Of a stretch of DNA of 64,000 nucleotides, positions 52,345 through 63,000 are shown piece by piece (the stretch's first letter is position 1; each line of letters starts with the position of its first letter). Position numbers and translations under genes: made by a program. This DNA is from Bacteroidia bacterium (lineage in GTDB: Bacteria > Bacteroidota > Bacteroidia > J057 > JADKCL01), in NCBI GenBank assembly GCA_020635905.1, contig JACJYV010000004.1, positions 310,001-374,000 of the forward strand. Direction: 5' to 3'. Below the pieces are notes generated by a model, which was not told the origin of the DNA, did no database searches, and saw nothing but the letters and a program-made list of their open reading frames with translations.

Positions 52345-54135
52345 ATGCCAGCCAAAGATCTCGCAACCTTTGATTTACTCGTGGAGGGAAGCCCTTATAA
52401 GAATTCCTTCGATGTGATTTCTATCCGGGTGGTCAAAGAAATAAACCGCATTGCTTACGCCCAGATCAAATTGCAGGATGGAAATCCTGCCTTGCAGGCC
52501 TTTCCCCTCAGTGACAGCGGCGACCTGATTCCCGGGAAGAAGATTGAGATCAAAATGGGGTATGATTCCACCAATAAGACGATCTTCAAGGGGGTAATTA
52601 CTGGCCATGCCATTCAGAATTTTCCCGGGACGGATGGGGTACTTGAAATAGAAGCCCGCGACGAGGCAGTCAAAATGACCATTGCCCGCAATAATAAATA
52701 CTACGAAAAGCAAAAAGACAGCGAAATCATTTCCAGCCTGATTGGTAATCACGGGGTTTCGGCAGATGTGGAAGCCACCAGTTACAAATGGCCAGAGGTG
52801 ATCCAGTATTACTGCACAGACTGGGATTTTATGCTGGCCCGGGCCGAGGTCAACGGCATGTTTGTGTTCACGGATAATGGCAAAGTTTCGGTCAAAAAGC
52901 TCAAATCCAGCGGCCCCGTGGCGACATTTGCCTACGGGCCGGATATATATGGCTTTTCTACGGGCATGGATGTGCGCAGGCAAATTCCCTCCGTGGAGGC
53001 AGAATCCTGGGGATTTTCGAGCCAGGCCCTCAATTCATCCAGTTCCTCAGAGCCCTCTGCGCCCGCTCAGGGTAACCTGACGGGCAAAAAATTATCTGAA
53101 GTGGTGGGTCCGTCTTCCTTCAAATTGCGCACTTCAGCTCCCCTGGAATCCGCCCCCCTCAAAGCCTGGGCCGACGCCCAACTGGCCAAATCAAGATTTG
53201 CCTTCATCCGGGGCACCCTGCAGGTTCCCGGTCTCGATTCCGTGAATCCCGGCACCTGTATCAAGCTCGAAAAAATGGGCGACAGATTCAATGGAACCGC
53301 ATTTGTGTCGGGAGTGGAGCATAGAATGGAAGTGGGCAACTGGAACACCTTCATAACGACGGGAGTGGACGATAACTGGTATGTGGACCGGGTGCAAACC
53401 GAGGCGAGGGCTTCTGTGGGGCTCATGCCCGGCATCCGCGGGCTGCTTAATGCCACGGTGGTCAATATCCACGAGGACCCCGACTCTGAAACCAGGGTAA
53501 AGGTGAGCATTCCCCTCATCACCGAAGGTGGGGACGGAATCTGGGCCCGCATGAGCAAGCAATATGCCACCAACGGGGCGGGCTATTTCTGGATGCCTGA
53601 GGTAGGTGATGAAGTGATTGTGGGATTTTTGAATGAAGATCCACGGTTCCCGGTCATTTTGGGGAGCCTGTACAGCAGCCAAAAAACGCCCCCATACACG
53701 CCAGACCAGAAAAACACCAAGAAAGCCATTGTCAGCAACACCAAAATTTTCATTGAATTTGACGACGAAAACAAGGTGCTGACCATCCAAACCCCGTCCA
53801 AAAATACGGTGATTCTGAGCGACAAAGACAAATCCATCTCAATCCACGACCAGAATGGAAATAAAATTGACATGACGGATGCAGGGATCAAGATGACCAG
53901 TCCCAAGGATATTGAACTGACCGCGACCGGCAAGGTGAAAATCAAGGGTACCGCCGGGGTAGCGATCAATTCAGATGCAAATATTGACATCAAAGCCACC
54001 GCAAGTCTGAACGCCCAGGGCCTGTCCACTTCGGTCAAGGCCGATACCCAGCTTAGCCTGGAAGGCAGTGCTGCCGCCGAACTGAAGGGAGGCGGAATGC
54101 TGACCCTCAAAGGAGGCATGGTAATGATCAACTGA
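52345..54135 (+). CDS. VgrG-like spike protein
   Basis: The 596-residue protein is a VgrG/gp27-gp5 hybrid. About residues 1-350 form the gp27-like hub (with VIQYYCTDWDFMLARAEVNGM), about 360-455 the OB-fold gp5 domain (GIRGLLNATVVNIHEDPDSE, then WMPEVGDEVIVGFLNEDPRFPVILGSLYS), and the rest a beta-helical needle with repeated KVKIKGTAGVAINSD-type strands. It lies at the tip of the tube. No separate PAAR gene follows, so either the tip is provided further right or the needle ends blunt. Confidence 0.92.
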   Translation: MPAKDLATFDLLVEGSPYKNSFDVISIRVVKEINRIAYAQIKLQDGNPALQAFPLSDSGDLIPGKKIEIKMGYDSTNKTIFKGVITGHAIQNFPGTDGVLEIEARDEAVKMTIARNNKYYEKQKDSEIISSLIGNHGVSADVEATSYKWPEVIQYYCTDWDFMLARAEVNGMFVFTDNGKVSVKKLKSSGPVATFAYGPDIYGFSTGMDVRRQIPSVEAESWGFSSQALNSSSSSEPSAPAQGNLTGKKLSEVVGPSSFKLRTSAPLESAPLKAWADAQLAKSRFAFIRGTLQVPGLDSVNPGTCIKLEKMGDRFNGTAFVSGVEHRMEVGNWNTFITTGVDDNWYVDRVQTEARASVGLMPGIRGLLNATVVNIHEDPDSETRVKVSIPLITEGGDGIWARMSKQYATNGAGYFWMPEVGDEVIVGFLNEDPRFPVILGSLYSSQKTPPYTPDQKNTKKAIVSNTKIFIEFDDENKVLTIQTPSKNTVILSDKDKSISIHDQNGNKIDMTDAGIKMTSPKDIELTATGKVKIKGTAGVAINSDANIDIKATASLNAQGLSTSVKADTQLSLEGSAAAELKGGGMLTLKGGMVMIN

Positions 54136-54136
54136 T

Positions 54137-54565
54137 ATGAAAGACCTGACTACAGAACAAAACAATTTTTACGGCAAGGGATGGTCCTTTCCACCTGCAT
54201 TTTCCACCCTGACGGAAATGCCCGAAATGGTAAGCAACGAGGAAAATATTCACCAAAGCCTCAAAACCCTGATTGGCACCGCCCAGGGCGAACGGGTGAT
54301 GCGTCCGTTTTTCGGCTGCGACCTGAAAGCCATGATGTTTCGCGAAGCCAATCTTTCCCTGGCCACTGAAATTGAAATGATCATTGAAAGCTCCATCACG
54401 GAATTTGAACCACGGGTAAAACTAAACAGGGTGGAGGTGGACCTGGATGGCCTGCTGGACGGCAGAATCGTGATTTCTGTGGATTATTCGGTCAAGGAAT
54501 CCAATTCCAGATACAACCTCGTTTATCCCTATTATCTCGACGAAGCGACCCTTTTGAACAGATAA
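54137..54565 (+). CDS. gp25/GPW-like baseplate wedge protein
   Basis: The 142-residue protein is a gp25 family member: GWSFPPAFSTLTEMPEMVSNEENI, then the EPR-like signature at SSITEFEPRVKLNRVEV. It is the most conserved wedge of contractile systems and nucleates the sheath at the baseplate. It begins one base after the VgrG stop. Confidence 0.92.
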   Translation: MKDLTTEQNNFYGKGWSFPPAFSTLTEMPEMVSNEENIHQSLKTLIGTAQGERVMRPFFGCDLKAMMFREANLSLATEIEMIIESSITEFEPRVKLNRVEVDLDGLLDGRIVISVDYSVKESNSRYNLVYPYYLDEATLLNR

Positions 54566-54577
54566 TGATCTGAAATT

Positions 54578-57500
54578 TTGAAAAAAGGGACCTACATACC
54601 GATCGTTGCCACCCGCCGCCAGGGAAGCAGCCAGGATACCCGCCAGTTGCCGCAGGCCGATCCTGAATTTGTGCAAATTCAGGGCAAAAGTCTTACCCAG
54701 CGACTCCAATTTTTCTACCAGATGGCGGGAATGGTCAATTTTTACGATGTCTCCAACTCCCTGGACGGCTCCTGGTCCAAACTTTTTCAGGGGGATATTT
54801 CCTTTATTCTCTCCCAGATGTCGGTGTACGACCCGACTCCCATCATTGAAAAAAGGCCCCAAATGGAAATGGAATTTCAGAATTCCCTGCAATTTTCCCG
54901 TAAGCGGCAGGCCCTGGCCGGCCTGTTTGCACTGTCCATTGAGGTGGCTACCCAACTGGCGCTCTGGGTGGGCAATCTGCGAAGCCTGGAGACCGACCCT
55001 TTGCAAGTCCATGAGCAATTATGCGCCATTCTCAGGGCAAATGCCCGTCGGGTAATTCCCAGCTGGAGCAAGTGTTTTTATTATATCGTGGATGAATTTG
55101 GGGACCTTCCTGAGGGATATTTCCCAACCCATACCTTGCGCGATGTGAGTCATGCCCAGGATTTTCTGCTTGAAGCCCTGCATGAAGAAGAGAAAAATAA
55201 TGTGGTGGATACCAGCATTCTGAAAGATTACGGGCTTCTGGAAAAATACATACGGGATGCCCTGGATGATTTCATCCGTTGCACCATCCTGGCGGCGGAA
55301 TTGGCGGTGGGATTGTTCCCAAAATCGCTTCAACTGGCCACCCATAAACCCCATAATGCCCTGGTCATTGCCTTCCAGGAATTATTGGAAAAACCAATCC
55401 AAACCCTGAACAGCTTTTCCCAAAAGCACCTCGATTTTTACTATCGCAAAGTCCTGCAACTGAAGCCACTGGGTGGCATTCCCGACCATGCCTTTTTGCA
55501 GTTCAGCCCGGCCAAAGGAGTTTCCATCGTTCGAATCCCGGCAGGAACAGAACTTGACGGGGGAAAAACCGCCTCCGGGCTTGCTGTGACCTATACAACG
55601 GATAAGGATCTGTTTGTCAATCAGGCGGTGGTTTCACGGGTAATGACTGTGTTCAATGGTGGGGCGGGGGTGGCAAATCCCTGGGAATTTCCCCTCATGA
55701 TGGCTCCTGTGGCCGATTCCGCTGATGGAATGGGCAAGAAATTTGCCACTCCCGACGGGAGTTGGGAGGTCATGGGCGGCCCGGGTCGGGGTGGGGAAAA
55801 CAGTCAGCCTGCCATGGTGAAGGCCTTGCCCGGCCTGGTGATCAGCGATCCTGTTTTATTTCTCAGCAGTGGCCATCGCACCGTGGATTTGTTTTTTGAA
55901 ATAAATGAGCCAACCCTGCAGGAACTGGTTTTTGTGCTGGATCAATTTGCAAAGAAAGGGGAGAAGCGGGAAGGAATTTTTGCCAGGCTGGTATCAGCCG
56001 GGCTGAAAGTAAGCTATACGGGTCCAAAAGGCTGGGAAATGGCCGAAACTGTCCAAAAACTGGAATTGGTGCTCGCGGATTCCAAGTCAGGAAAATTCAG
56101 GGACAGGCAGGGCCTGGCCCTGCAATTGATTTTGCCTGAGTCGGCGCCTCCTTTGGAAGCACTGACCCACAAAGCGCATGGAATTGGCCAGCCCGAGGGT
56201 ACGCCCGCCCTGCGCCTGACCCTGGATCAGGATTTCAGGCCGGACGCCCGCAGGACCGATCCCAAAAGCGGAGAAATCAGCTTTTTTCTGTTTTCACCCT
56301 ATAATTTACTTCGCAAAATTCTGATTGAAACCATTTACATTCAGACCACGGTGAAGGGAAAATCAGACCTGGTCCTGCAAAACGATCAATCCCTGCAACC
56401 CCCCAAGAAGCCATTTTCGCCCTTTGGTCCTCAACCTGAAGCAGGCAATGGCCTCATGATCGGCAGCCCCGAGGTATTCAGGAAAAATCTGACAGATTTG
56501 AAAATTTCTCTTGAGTGGGCCAAACTCCCGCGGGAAAATTTCGGGTTTCTGAATTATTACCAAACCTGGACTGACCTCAATCTGGGTACAACCCTTAGAA
56601 ACAGTTCCTTCAAGGTCAGATTCAGTCTCCTGAACAAAGGGAAATGGGCAAATCTGGCCCTCAAAAATGAAAAAAATGAAATGGTCGATTCCCTGCCCCT
56701 TTTCCAATGGGACGGCCCGCATGCGGCAGAAGGGCAGGAGGAAGGCGCCGAAACTGTACCTGAAGGGGCGGAAAACTGGCTTCTTACCAATATTGGGGCG
56801 GCTCCCGTAGAGGTCACAGAGGCCCTGACCTCTAATGCTGCCGAAGACGGCCTGTTGCGTACGAACACCGTCTGGAATGGATTTGATTTTGCTAAGACAG
56901 GCAAAAAAATCAGCGAAATTCCCGGCCCCACGCCTCCTGAATTCTCCTGGGGACCAGAAGTCCAGTCGGGTTTTCTGCGCATGGAACTGGCAGCGCCCTT
57001 GTCTGGATTTGGGGATGGAAAATACCTTGAACTGATCAATTTTGTTACCCAGGCCAATATTGCGGCCATTGCCGGGCGGGCGGCAGATGCCAAGGAGCCT
57101 CTCAAACTGCTCAGTCAGCCTGTTTTGCCCTTTCAACTCAACGGGAAATCCCTTCAACTGGATTATGTGGCCCAGGCCACCCTGCGTCCCGGGCGCCTTG
57201 GAACAAATTCAGGGCTGCATTTTTTGCAGCCCTTTGGGGTAACCCCCGCCGCTTTGCCCGGCCAGTCCCTGACTTTGGTACCCGATTACGACCATGAAGG
57301 GTATTTGTACCTGGCCATCGAAAATGTGGTGGCGCCTCAGGTGCTCAGCCTCTTTTTTCAGGTGGATGTGGACAGCGTATTGCCCTCAGATGAGCCTTCG
57401 CCGCACATAGAGTGGTCCCGGCTGGTCAATGGCACCTGGGTGGAATTTTCTGTAGATCAGATTTTGGAGGATTCCACTGCTGGTTTTATCCGGCCGGGTA

Positions 57501-58612
57501 TTGTCAGGATCAACCTGGGGGAAGATCCTGCGCCGGATGGCGGCTGGTTTAATGCGGTGGAAAACCGCACCAATTTGCTCTGGCTAAGGGCTTCTGCCAA
57601 AACAGGAACCCATACTTTTTGCAAAGTGAGGCTGCTGACCACCCAGGTGGTACGGGCCACCTTTCAGTCAGGAGAGGCGGATCACGAACATCTGATCCAA
57701 TCTTTGCCGGCAGGAACGATTAAAAAAATGCTGAATCCTGTGCCTGGAATTGCCAAAGTGAATCAGCCATTTCCTTCCTTTGGAGGCCATCCCCCGGAAA
57801 ATGACACCCGCTTTTACACCCGCATTCAGGAACGTTTGAGGCACAAGCAGCGGGCCATTACTCCCTGGGATATTGAACGGATGGTATTGCAGAAATTCCC
57901 CGAAATTGGTCGGGCCAACTGCTTTCGTACCTCAGATAATGGCGGTCTGATGAAACCGGGCAAGGTGATTGTTTCCGTCTTTCCCGCCCGCCTGGCCACA
58001 GAAGGTCCCAACAAGTACACTCCCAAAATCAGTCGCAACCAGTTGTTGGACGTGTATGAATTTCTCAAGGCACATGCCCCTCACAGCATGGAAATTGAAG
58101 TAAGAAATCCGGATTATGAATACCTGCAATTGCTGGCAGACATTGAGTTTTTGCCGGGTTATGACGCAGGATTTTATCTGAAACAGCTCGAAAAGGAGGT
58201 GGCAGACTGCTTTGCGCCCTGGAGTACCCAAAACAGCAATGAAGCCAATCCCTACGAAACCATGGTAAGTCTGGCTTCGCTCAAAGGCTTTGTGCTGGGC
58301 AAGGAATATGTGGCTTCCCTGACCCGCTTTCAACTGTTGCATTTTGTGGAGGAAGGTAAAAAGACCCATTTCAGAAGACTTCCGGGCGAATTTGCTTACA
58401 TCAAAACCAGCATGCCCTGGGGAATTCTGACCACCAAAGCCCATCAATGGTTGCGGGATGTGAAAGGACCTGAGCGAAAAAATCCAATCCAGGCCCTGGG
58501 CATGTACATCCAGAATGGTCCCGGGACCAGAATTCCGGACCAGATTGTGGTCAATGAAACGGAAACGGGCAGCAGCGATTTTGAATACATTGTAATTGGC
58601 GAAAAAACTTAA
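54578..58612 (+). CDS. Large baseplate J/gp6-like wedge (Afp11-like)
   Basis: The 1344-residue protein is far longer than typical Afp11. Two baseplate-J marks are visible near the C-terminus: RHKQRAITPWDIERMVLQKFPEIGRANC and VIVSVFP, followed by the NPDYEYLQLLADIEF segment. The N-terminal 800 residues hold several beta-rich domains, likely surface-exposed, including LNSFSQKHLDFYYRKVLQL and SPAKGVSIVRIPAGTELDGG, the latter resembling baseplate-wedge openings. The start is TTG at 54578; no in-frame ATG is available close by. Position after gp25 fits the order gp25, Afp11, Afp12. Confidence 0.85.
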   Translation: MKKGTYIPIVATRRQGSSQDTRQLPQADPEFVQIQGKSLTQRLQFFYQMAGMVNFYDVSNSLDGSWSKLFQGDISFILSQMSVYDPTPIIEKRPQMEMEFQNSLQFSRKRQALAGLFALSIEVATQLALWVGNLRSLETDPLQVHEQLCAILRANARRVIPSWSKCFYYIVDEFGDLPEGYFPTHTLRDVSHAQDFLLEALHEEEKNNVVDTSILKDYGLLEKYIRDALDDFIRCTILAAELAVGLFPKSLQLATHKPHNALVIAFQELLEKPIQTLNSFSQKHLDFYYRKVLQLKPLGGIPDHAFLQFSPAKGVSIVRIPAGTELDGGKTASGLAVTYTTDKDLFVNQAVVSRVMTVFNGGAGVANPWEFPLMMAPVADSADGMGKKFATPDGSWEVMGGPGRGGENSQPAMVKALPGLVISDPVLFLSSGHRTVDLFFEINEPTLQELVFVLDQFAKKGEKREGIFARLVSAGLKVSYTGPKGWEMAETVQKLELVLADSKSGKFRDRQGLALQLILPESAPPLEALTHKAHGIGQPEGTPALRLTLDQDFRPDARRTDPKSGEISFFLFSPYNLLRKILIETIYIQTTVKGKSDLVLQNDQSLQPPKKPFSPFGPQPEAGNGLMIGSPEVFRKNLTDLKISLEWAKLPRENFGFLNYYQTWTDLNLGTTLRNSSFKVRFSLLNKGKWANLALKNEKNEMVDSLPLFQWDGPHAAEGQEEGAETVPEGAENWLLTNIGAAPVEVTEALTSNAAEDGLLRTNTVWNGFDFAKTGKKISEIPGPTPPEFSWGPEVQSGFLRMELAAPLSGFGDGKYLELINFVTQANIAAIAGRAADAKEPLKLLSQPVLPFQLNGKSLQLDYVAQATLRPGRLGTNSGLHFLQPFGVTPAALPGQSLTLVPDYDHEGYLYLAIENVVAPQVLSLFFQVDVDSVLPSDEPSPHIEWSRLVNGTWVEFSVDQILEDSTAGFIRPGIVRINLGEDPAPDGGWFNAVENRTNLLWLRASAKTGTHTFCKVRLLTTQVVRATFQSGEADHEHLIQSLPAGTIKKMLNPVPGIAKVNQPFPSFGGHPPENDTRFYTRIQERLRHKQRAITPWDIERMVLQKFPEIGRANCFRTSDNGGLMKPGKVIVSVFPARLATEGPNKYTPKISRNQLLDVYEFLKAHAPHSMEIEVRNPDYEYLQLLADIEFLPGYDAGFYLKQLEKEVADCFAPWSTQNSNEANPYETMVSLASLKGFVLGKEYVASLTRFQLLHFVEEGKKTHFRRLPGEFAYIKTSMPWGILTTKAHQWLRDVKGPERKNPIQALGMYIQNGPGTRIPDQIVVNETETGSSDFEYIVIGEKT

Positions 58613-58626
58613 AAAATGGTGAACCC

Positions 58627-60054
58627 ATGAACGAGGAAATCAGGGACCGGGCATATTTGAAGCATAAATTTTCCGCTGGAAGCATGCCTTCTCAGGAGGA
58701 TTTTACGGTTTTGATCAATTCGATGGTCAATGTGGTGGATGATGGCCTGGGCGGCAGCAAAACCGGCGAAACCAACGGGGTGGATGTGGGATCGGGGCCA
58801 ACGGGGAATATCTTCAACATATTTGAAGGTGGAGACAGAGGTGCCCCCAAGTGGAAGGTGGCTCTCGGGGAAGAGGAAAATGAACTGGCTTTTTCGTCGG
58901 AAACGGCCGAATACCCCGTGATGAAGGTGTATGGAAATGGCGATCTGCAAATCAACGGCACGGCCAGTATGAGCGGATTATTTATTCCCGAAATTGGCTT
59001 GATCAACAGCCGTGAAACCCTCAAATCAGTTCTGCTGGAACTCCTTGAATCCATCAAAAGAGACGAAGAAAAGTCTGAGGAAGAGCCCGATGAAAAGCCA
59101 GATCCGAAGGATCTGATCCGCCCGGGGCTTCCATTCCCTCCCGGTTCCCAAAATCCATGGGCATTTCCCTCTCCTGACCCCAAAAATACAGATCCCAAAA
59201 ATCCGGAAATGAATTCCATGGATGTGTTGAAAAAGGTATTGGAATTGTACGATAAACTGAAACCCCTGCTGGACCTGAAACCTGAAGAATTGTCCCGGAT
59301 AATGACCTCCAATTTGCAGAAGGACCAGCCGCAAATCAGTGGATTTGCACCTGAAAAACCCGCACCACCCACATTTCAGGAACCTGCGGTTCCTCCCACA
59401 CCCCCCGGATTCCTGCCGGGAATCATCAATCCCCTCGCAGGCTCAGGTCCTGCGGGAGAAAAAACAGAACTGGGTGGGTTGCTGGGAAATCTGTTTCCCA
59501 ATCCCTTTCTCAATCCCAGATTGCCCAATCCTATTGTACACGTGCCAGAGCCAAAAGTGGAGATGGAAAATCCACTCAATCCACCCAAAGAGGCCAGGCC
59601 AGAGGAACCTGCTCCCAAAGAAAAGCCAGTCAATGAAAATGCCAGCGAGGTTCTGACGCATTTCAATCTGTTCGCCAAAATTGACCTGCCCACCCTCAAA
59701 AAAGCCCGTGAATCGGGTTTTCTGGATGCCGGACAAGTTGCAGCTGATGGCAAGTGGCATAACATTGCCGAAAAATTAACGAAGCTGCAGGCCTATTCAG
59801 TCATTGCCTGGGCTGACGACGCTTCCACCAACAGCCAGTCCATCACCCAGGCCATTGCGGTCAATGGGGGCGGCATGCGGGGCAGCGGCTCCATCACCAC
59901 CACTTCCTCTGCCACCAACCGTTACACGGCCAAAATCCAGCTTCGCTGGGAGGACGACGAAAATAATTTCAACCTGCAGGTCCGTACCAGCCAGGCACTT
60001 TCCAAAGGCACCCTGATCAATTTTCAGTGGATGCGACTCATGCCCAAATTCTAA
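58627..60054 (+). CDS. Proline-rich injection-system protein, possible fibre or baseplate cage component
   Basis: The 475-residue protein has an N-terminal segment, LKHKFSAGSMPSQEDFTVLINSM, like those of tail-fibre-type proteins (a helix with G..P.Q..F..LI). The middle (about 160-350) is very rich in proline, with long PxP/PNP stretches, probably an extended linker. The C-terminal about 130 residues (VLTHFNLFAKIDL to the end) form a beta-domain ending FQWMRLMPKF. No known family is assigned. It sits between the two large wedge genes, where known eCIS loci may place extra components. Confidence 0.6.
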   Translation: MNEEIRDRAYLKHKFSAGSMPSQEDFTVLINSMVNVVDDGLGGSKTGETNGVDVGSGPTGNIFNIFEGGDRGAPKWKVALGEEENELAFSSETAEYPVMKVYGNGDLQINGTASMSGLFIPEIGLINSRETLKSVLLELLESIKRDEEKSEEEPDEKPDPKDLIRPGLPFPPGSQNPWAFPSPDPKNTDPKNPEMNSMDVLKKVLELYDKLKPLLDLKPEELSRIMTSNLQKDQPQISGFAPEKPAPPTFQEPAVPPTPPGFLPGIINPLAGSGPAGEKTELGGLLGNLFPNPFLNPRLPNPIVHVPEPKVEMENPLNPPKEARPEEPAPKEKPVNENASEVLTHFNLFAKIDLPTLKKARESGFLDAGQVAADGKWHNIAEKLTKLQAYSVIAWADDASTNSQSITQAIAVNGGGMRGSGSITTTSSATNRYTAKIQLRWEDDENNFNLQVRTSQALSKGTLINFQWMRLMPKF

Positions 60055-60065
60055 ACCCAAAGTAA

Positions 60066-63000
60066 GTGGATCAGCCCAAACCTCAATCCGTTTCGATACC
60101 CGCCGGTCCCCCGGCGGATGTCTCCATGGATTTTGAGGCGCTTCGCAAACTCAGTCTGGAGCACCTGGCCCGTCTGGGCTCTGCCTACTGGACGGATTAT
60201 AACCCCACTGATCCGGGCATCACCATCCTGGAAATCCTGATCTACGCCCTCACGGATTTGGGTTACCGGGCCAACTTTCCCATTGAGGACATTCTCGCTG
60301 AATATGAAGGGCAGGGTGGCGATCCGCAGCATGACGATCAGTTTTTTACTGCCCGCACCATCCTTTCCTCTGCCCCGGTCACGCTTGAAGACATGCGCAA
60401 AAAGATCATCGACATTTCGGGGATCAATAATGCATGGATATTTCCCGTTACCAAATTCAGCTATTTCAAAGGATTGAGGAGGATTGTCCTGCTGCTCAAC
60501 AGCTCGTTTGACAATCCTGAAAACCGGAAAAAGATTACCCAAAATGTGCAGGAAGTATTTCTCACCAATCGCAATCTGGGTGAGGATCTGGAGGAAATTT
60601 CCTTTCTGAAAACCCGGGAACTGTTTCTCGAACTCGAATTATTTGTGGAACCGGGTGTCTCTCCCGAACAAATGGTGGCCGATATCATCATTCGTCTGGA
60701 AACCTACCTTGAATCCCGGATCAATTTCCTGACTTTGGCTCAGATTCAGGCTCAGTTTACCGATCGCGTGGATGCGATTTTTGAGGGGCCTGCCCTGGAA
60801 CACGGCTTCATTCCCGAAGGCGGGCTCATCCCCAAGCTGAATAAAATCCGCTCCATTGACCTTATCAACCAGGTTCGGGATTTGGCGGGGATCAAATCCA
60901 TTTCCCGCATGAACCTGATTTCTGATCCCTGGCAACCAAGGGAGGAACCCAATCTGCAGGGCATTGTCAGCGAGGATTTTGAGGGAAGGGAAATTGAGTT
61001 GGTTTTTGATGAAAATGAATGTCCCATACTGGGAAATGTTGAAAAATTCCGCCTTTCCGTCAGTATCGGGCAGCAAAAATACAACCTGAACACCTTCAAA
61101 CTGATTCAGGGAATCAAGCAGGCCAAGGCCCTGCGAAAAGTCTCGAAGCAAGCGAGCATGCATGAGGATTTGCCTGTTCCGGGTGGAAAATTCAGGAATT
61201 TGCAGGAGTATTTTTCTGTGCAATACGATTTTCCGGTCATGTACGGACTTTTGCCCGGGGCGCTTAAAGATGAGGCCGAATTCAGAAGGATTGGCACCGC
61301 CAATCAGCTCAAGGGCCTGCTGACCATTTTTGATCAGATTCTGGCCAATTTCCTTTCACAGTTATCCAACCTTTCGCGGGTATTTTCCTGGTCTGAAAAG
61401 GTGCAGCGTACCTACTTTTTCCAGGGACTGGAAAACGCCTCGGTCGATTTTTTCAAAATTGTATATCCCGGCGAGGCTGTCCCCCGAATCCCTTACAGCC
61501 ATGGTGGACATGAAGCAAAGGGTTTTTCGGAAAAAGAATTGAATTACGTGAAGGCTTACCAGGGGAAACTGGCCATTTTCCAGGAGTCAGAATATGAATT
61601 TATTGGGCGCAGAGGCAAATTTCTGGAGCATTTACTGGCTCGTTTTGGACGAAATCTAACTGACTACATTGCCCACCTGCCTTATTCGGGAAGCCGCGAA
61701 AGGGGAGAATATAAAATCAGTGCCAACCGCAATTTTCTCGCCACTTTTCCCGCTCTTTCATCTGACCGTGGGCAAGGGGGAGATCCTTTTGTGGATGACC
61801 AGCATCCTTCGGGTCTGCCTGGCCTGGAGCGGGTAATTTCCACCATTTTTGACCTGGCCCAGCGGGGTGGAAAGTATGATGGAGATTACCGCAGGGTGGA
61901 GTTTGCCCGTTACTCGAAAATTCCCAAAACGAGGCTGCTGGGCAATCACATCCTCGAAGCCAATGATGGAAAACCCATCGATATGCCTTACCTCCTGCGT
62001 ATTGGAACCAATTACGAAAATTATACCATCCAGCCGCCTGAGGTGCTCAATGGAGGCTTTAGCTTTAATCTCTCAAGTACCTCAGAAACAGATGGTTCTG
62101 AGACGATTTATTCGCCCGTTAATACTTTTTTGTCCGCAGGGGATGCAGATCAGGCCATCTGGGAACTTATTGAGAATCTGGAGAAATTTGACCGGGCTTC
62201 TGAGCGCATTTATGCCATTGATCACATCTTATTGCGTCCCCCTGAAACAGATCCCCTGTTTGGAATTTCCCTTCTTAGCGAACAGGGCGCACCGCTGCTC
62301 GGGGCCAACGGCTGGCTGCCCAGGCCCTTGCTTGAAGTTTTGCAGGAGATCAATCCCGAAAATTCTCAGTTGATTTACAGTGACGAACAGCTTCCTGAAG
62401 CTCAGGAGGATGAGTTTTCTTTTGTTTTCAGGTTGCAGGCAGTGCGTGGGAGCGATCCCTTTCCGGCGTTTCCGGCCACGGGCATGCAAATGAAGGGAAC
62501 TTTCAAATCCAATTCCAGATTAACGGAAACTGAAGATATTTCTCCCCGTTTTCGCGATTATATCCTGCAATTTTACTCTGATTTGCTTGATCAGCCCACT
62601 TTGCTGGGCCAGGCTCTTCAGGAAGACTTTTTGCAACCCGATCTACCCCCTGACTGGAGAAATCCTGCCCGCCATATTGTGATGCAGGAATGGGGAAAAG
62701 CTGCGCTCAGGACCCTGATTGCCAATCGTAAAACTGCCGCTAATTCAACTTTGGGGGATTCTTTGGCCAAACTGGGGAAAGAAACTGGTCGAAAAGATGA
62801 GGAAGGATTTTTGGCACAATGGCTGAATGGCTGGTACTCACCTCTGTTTACTACCCCTGCACTCCTTGAAGAGGCGGTGAATAAGGACCTGAAGAAAGGT
62901 CGCCCTGCGAACAAAAAGGACCTTTCTCAGGCGGTAAACTCCATGTCACGCGAATTCTGGGCCTGTTTGGGACGAAAGGTAGTGGAAGCTTATCTTCGTC

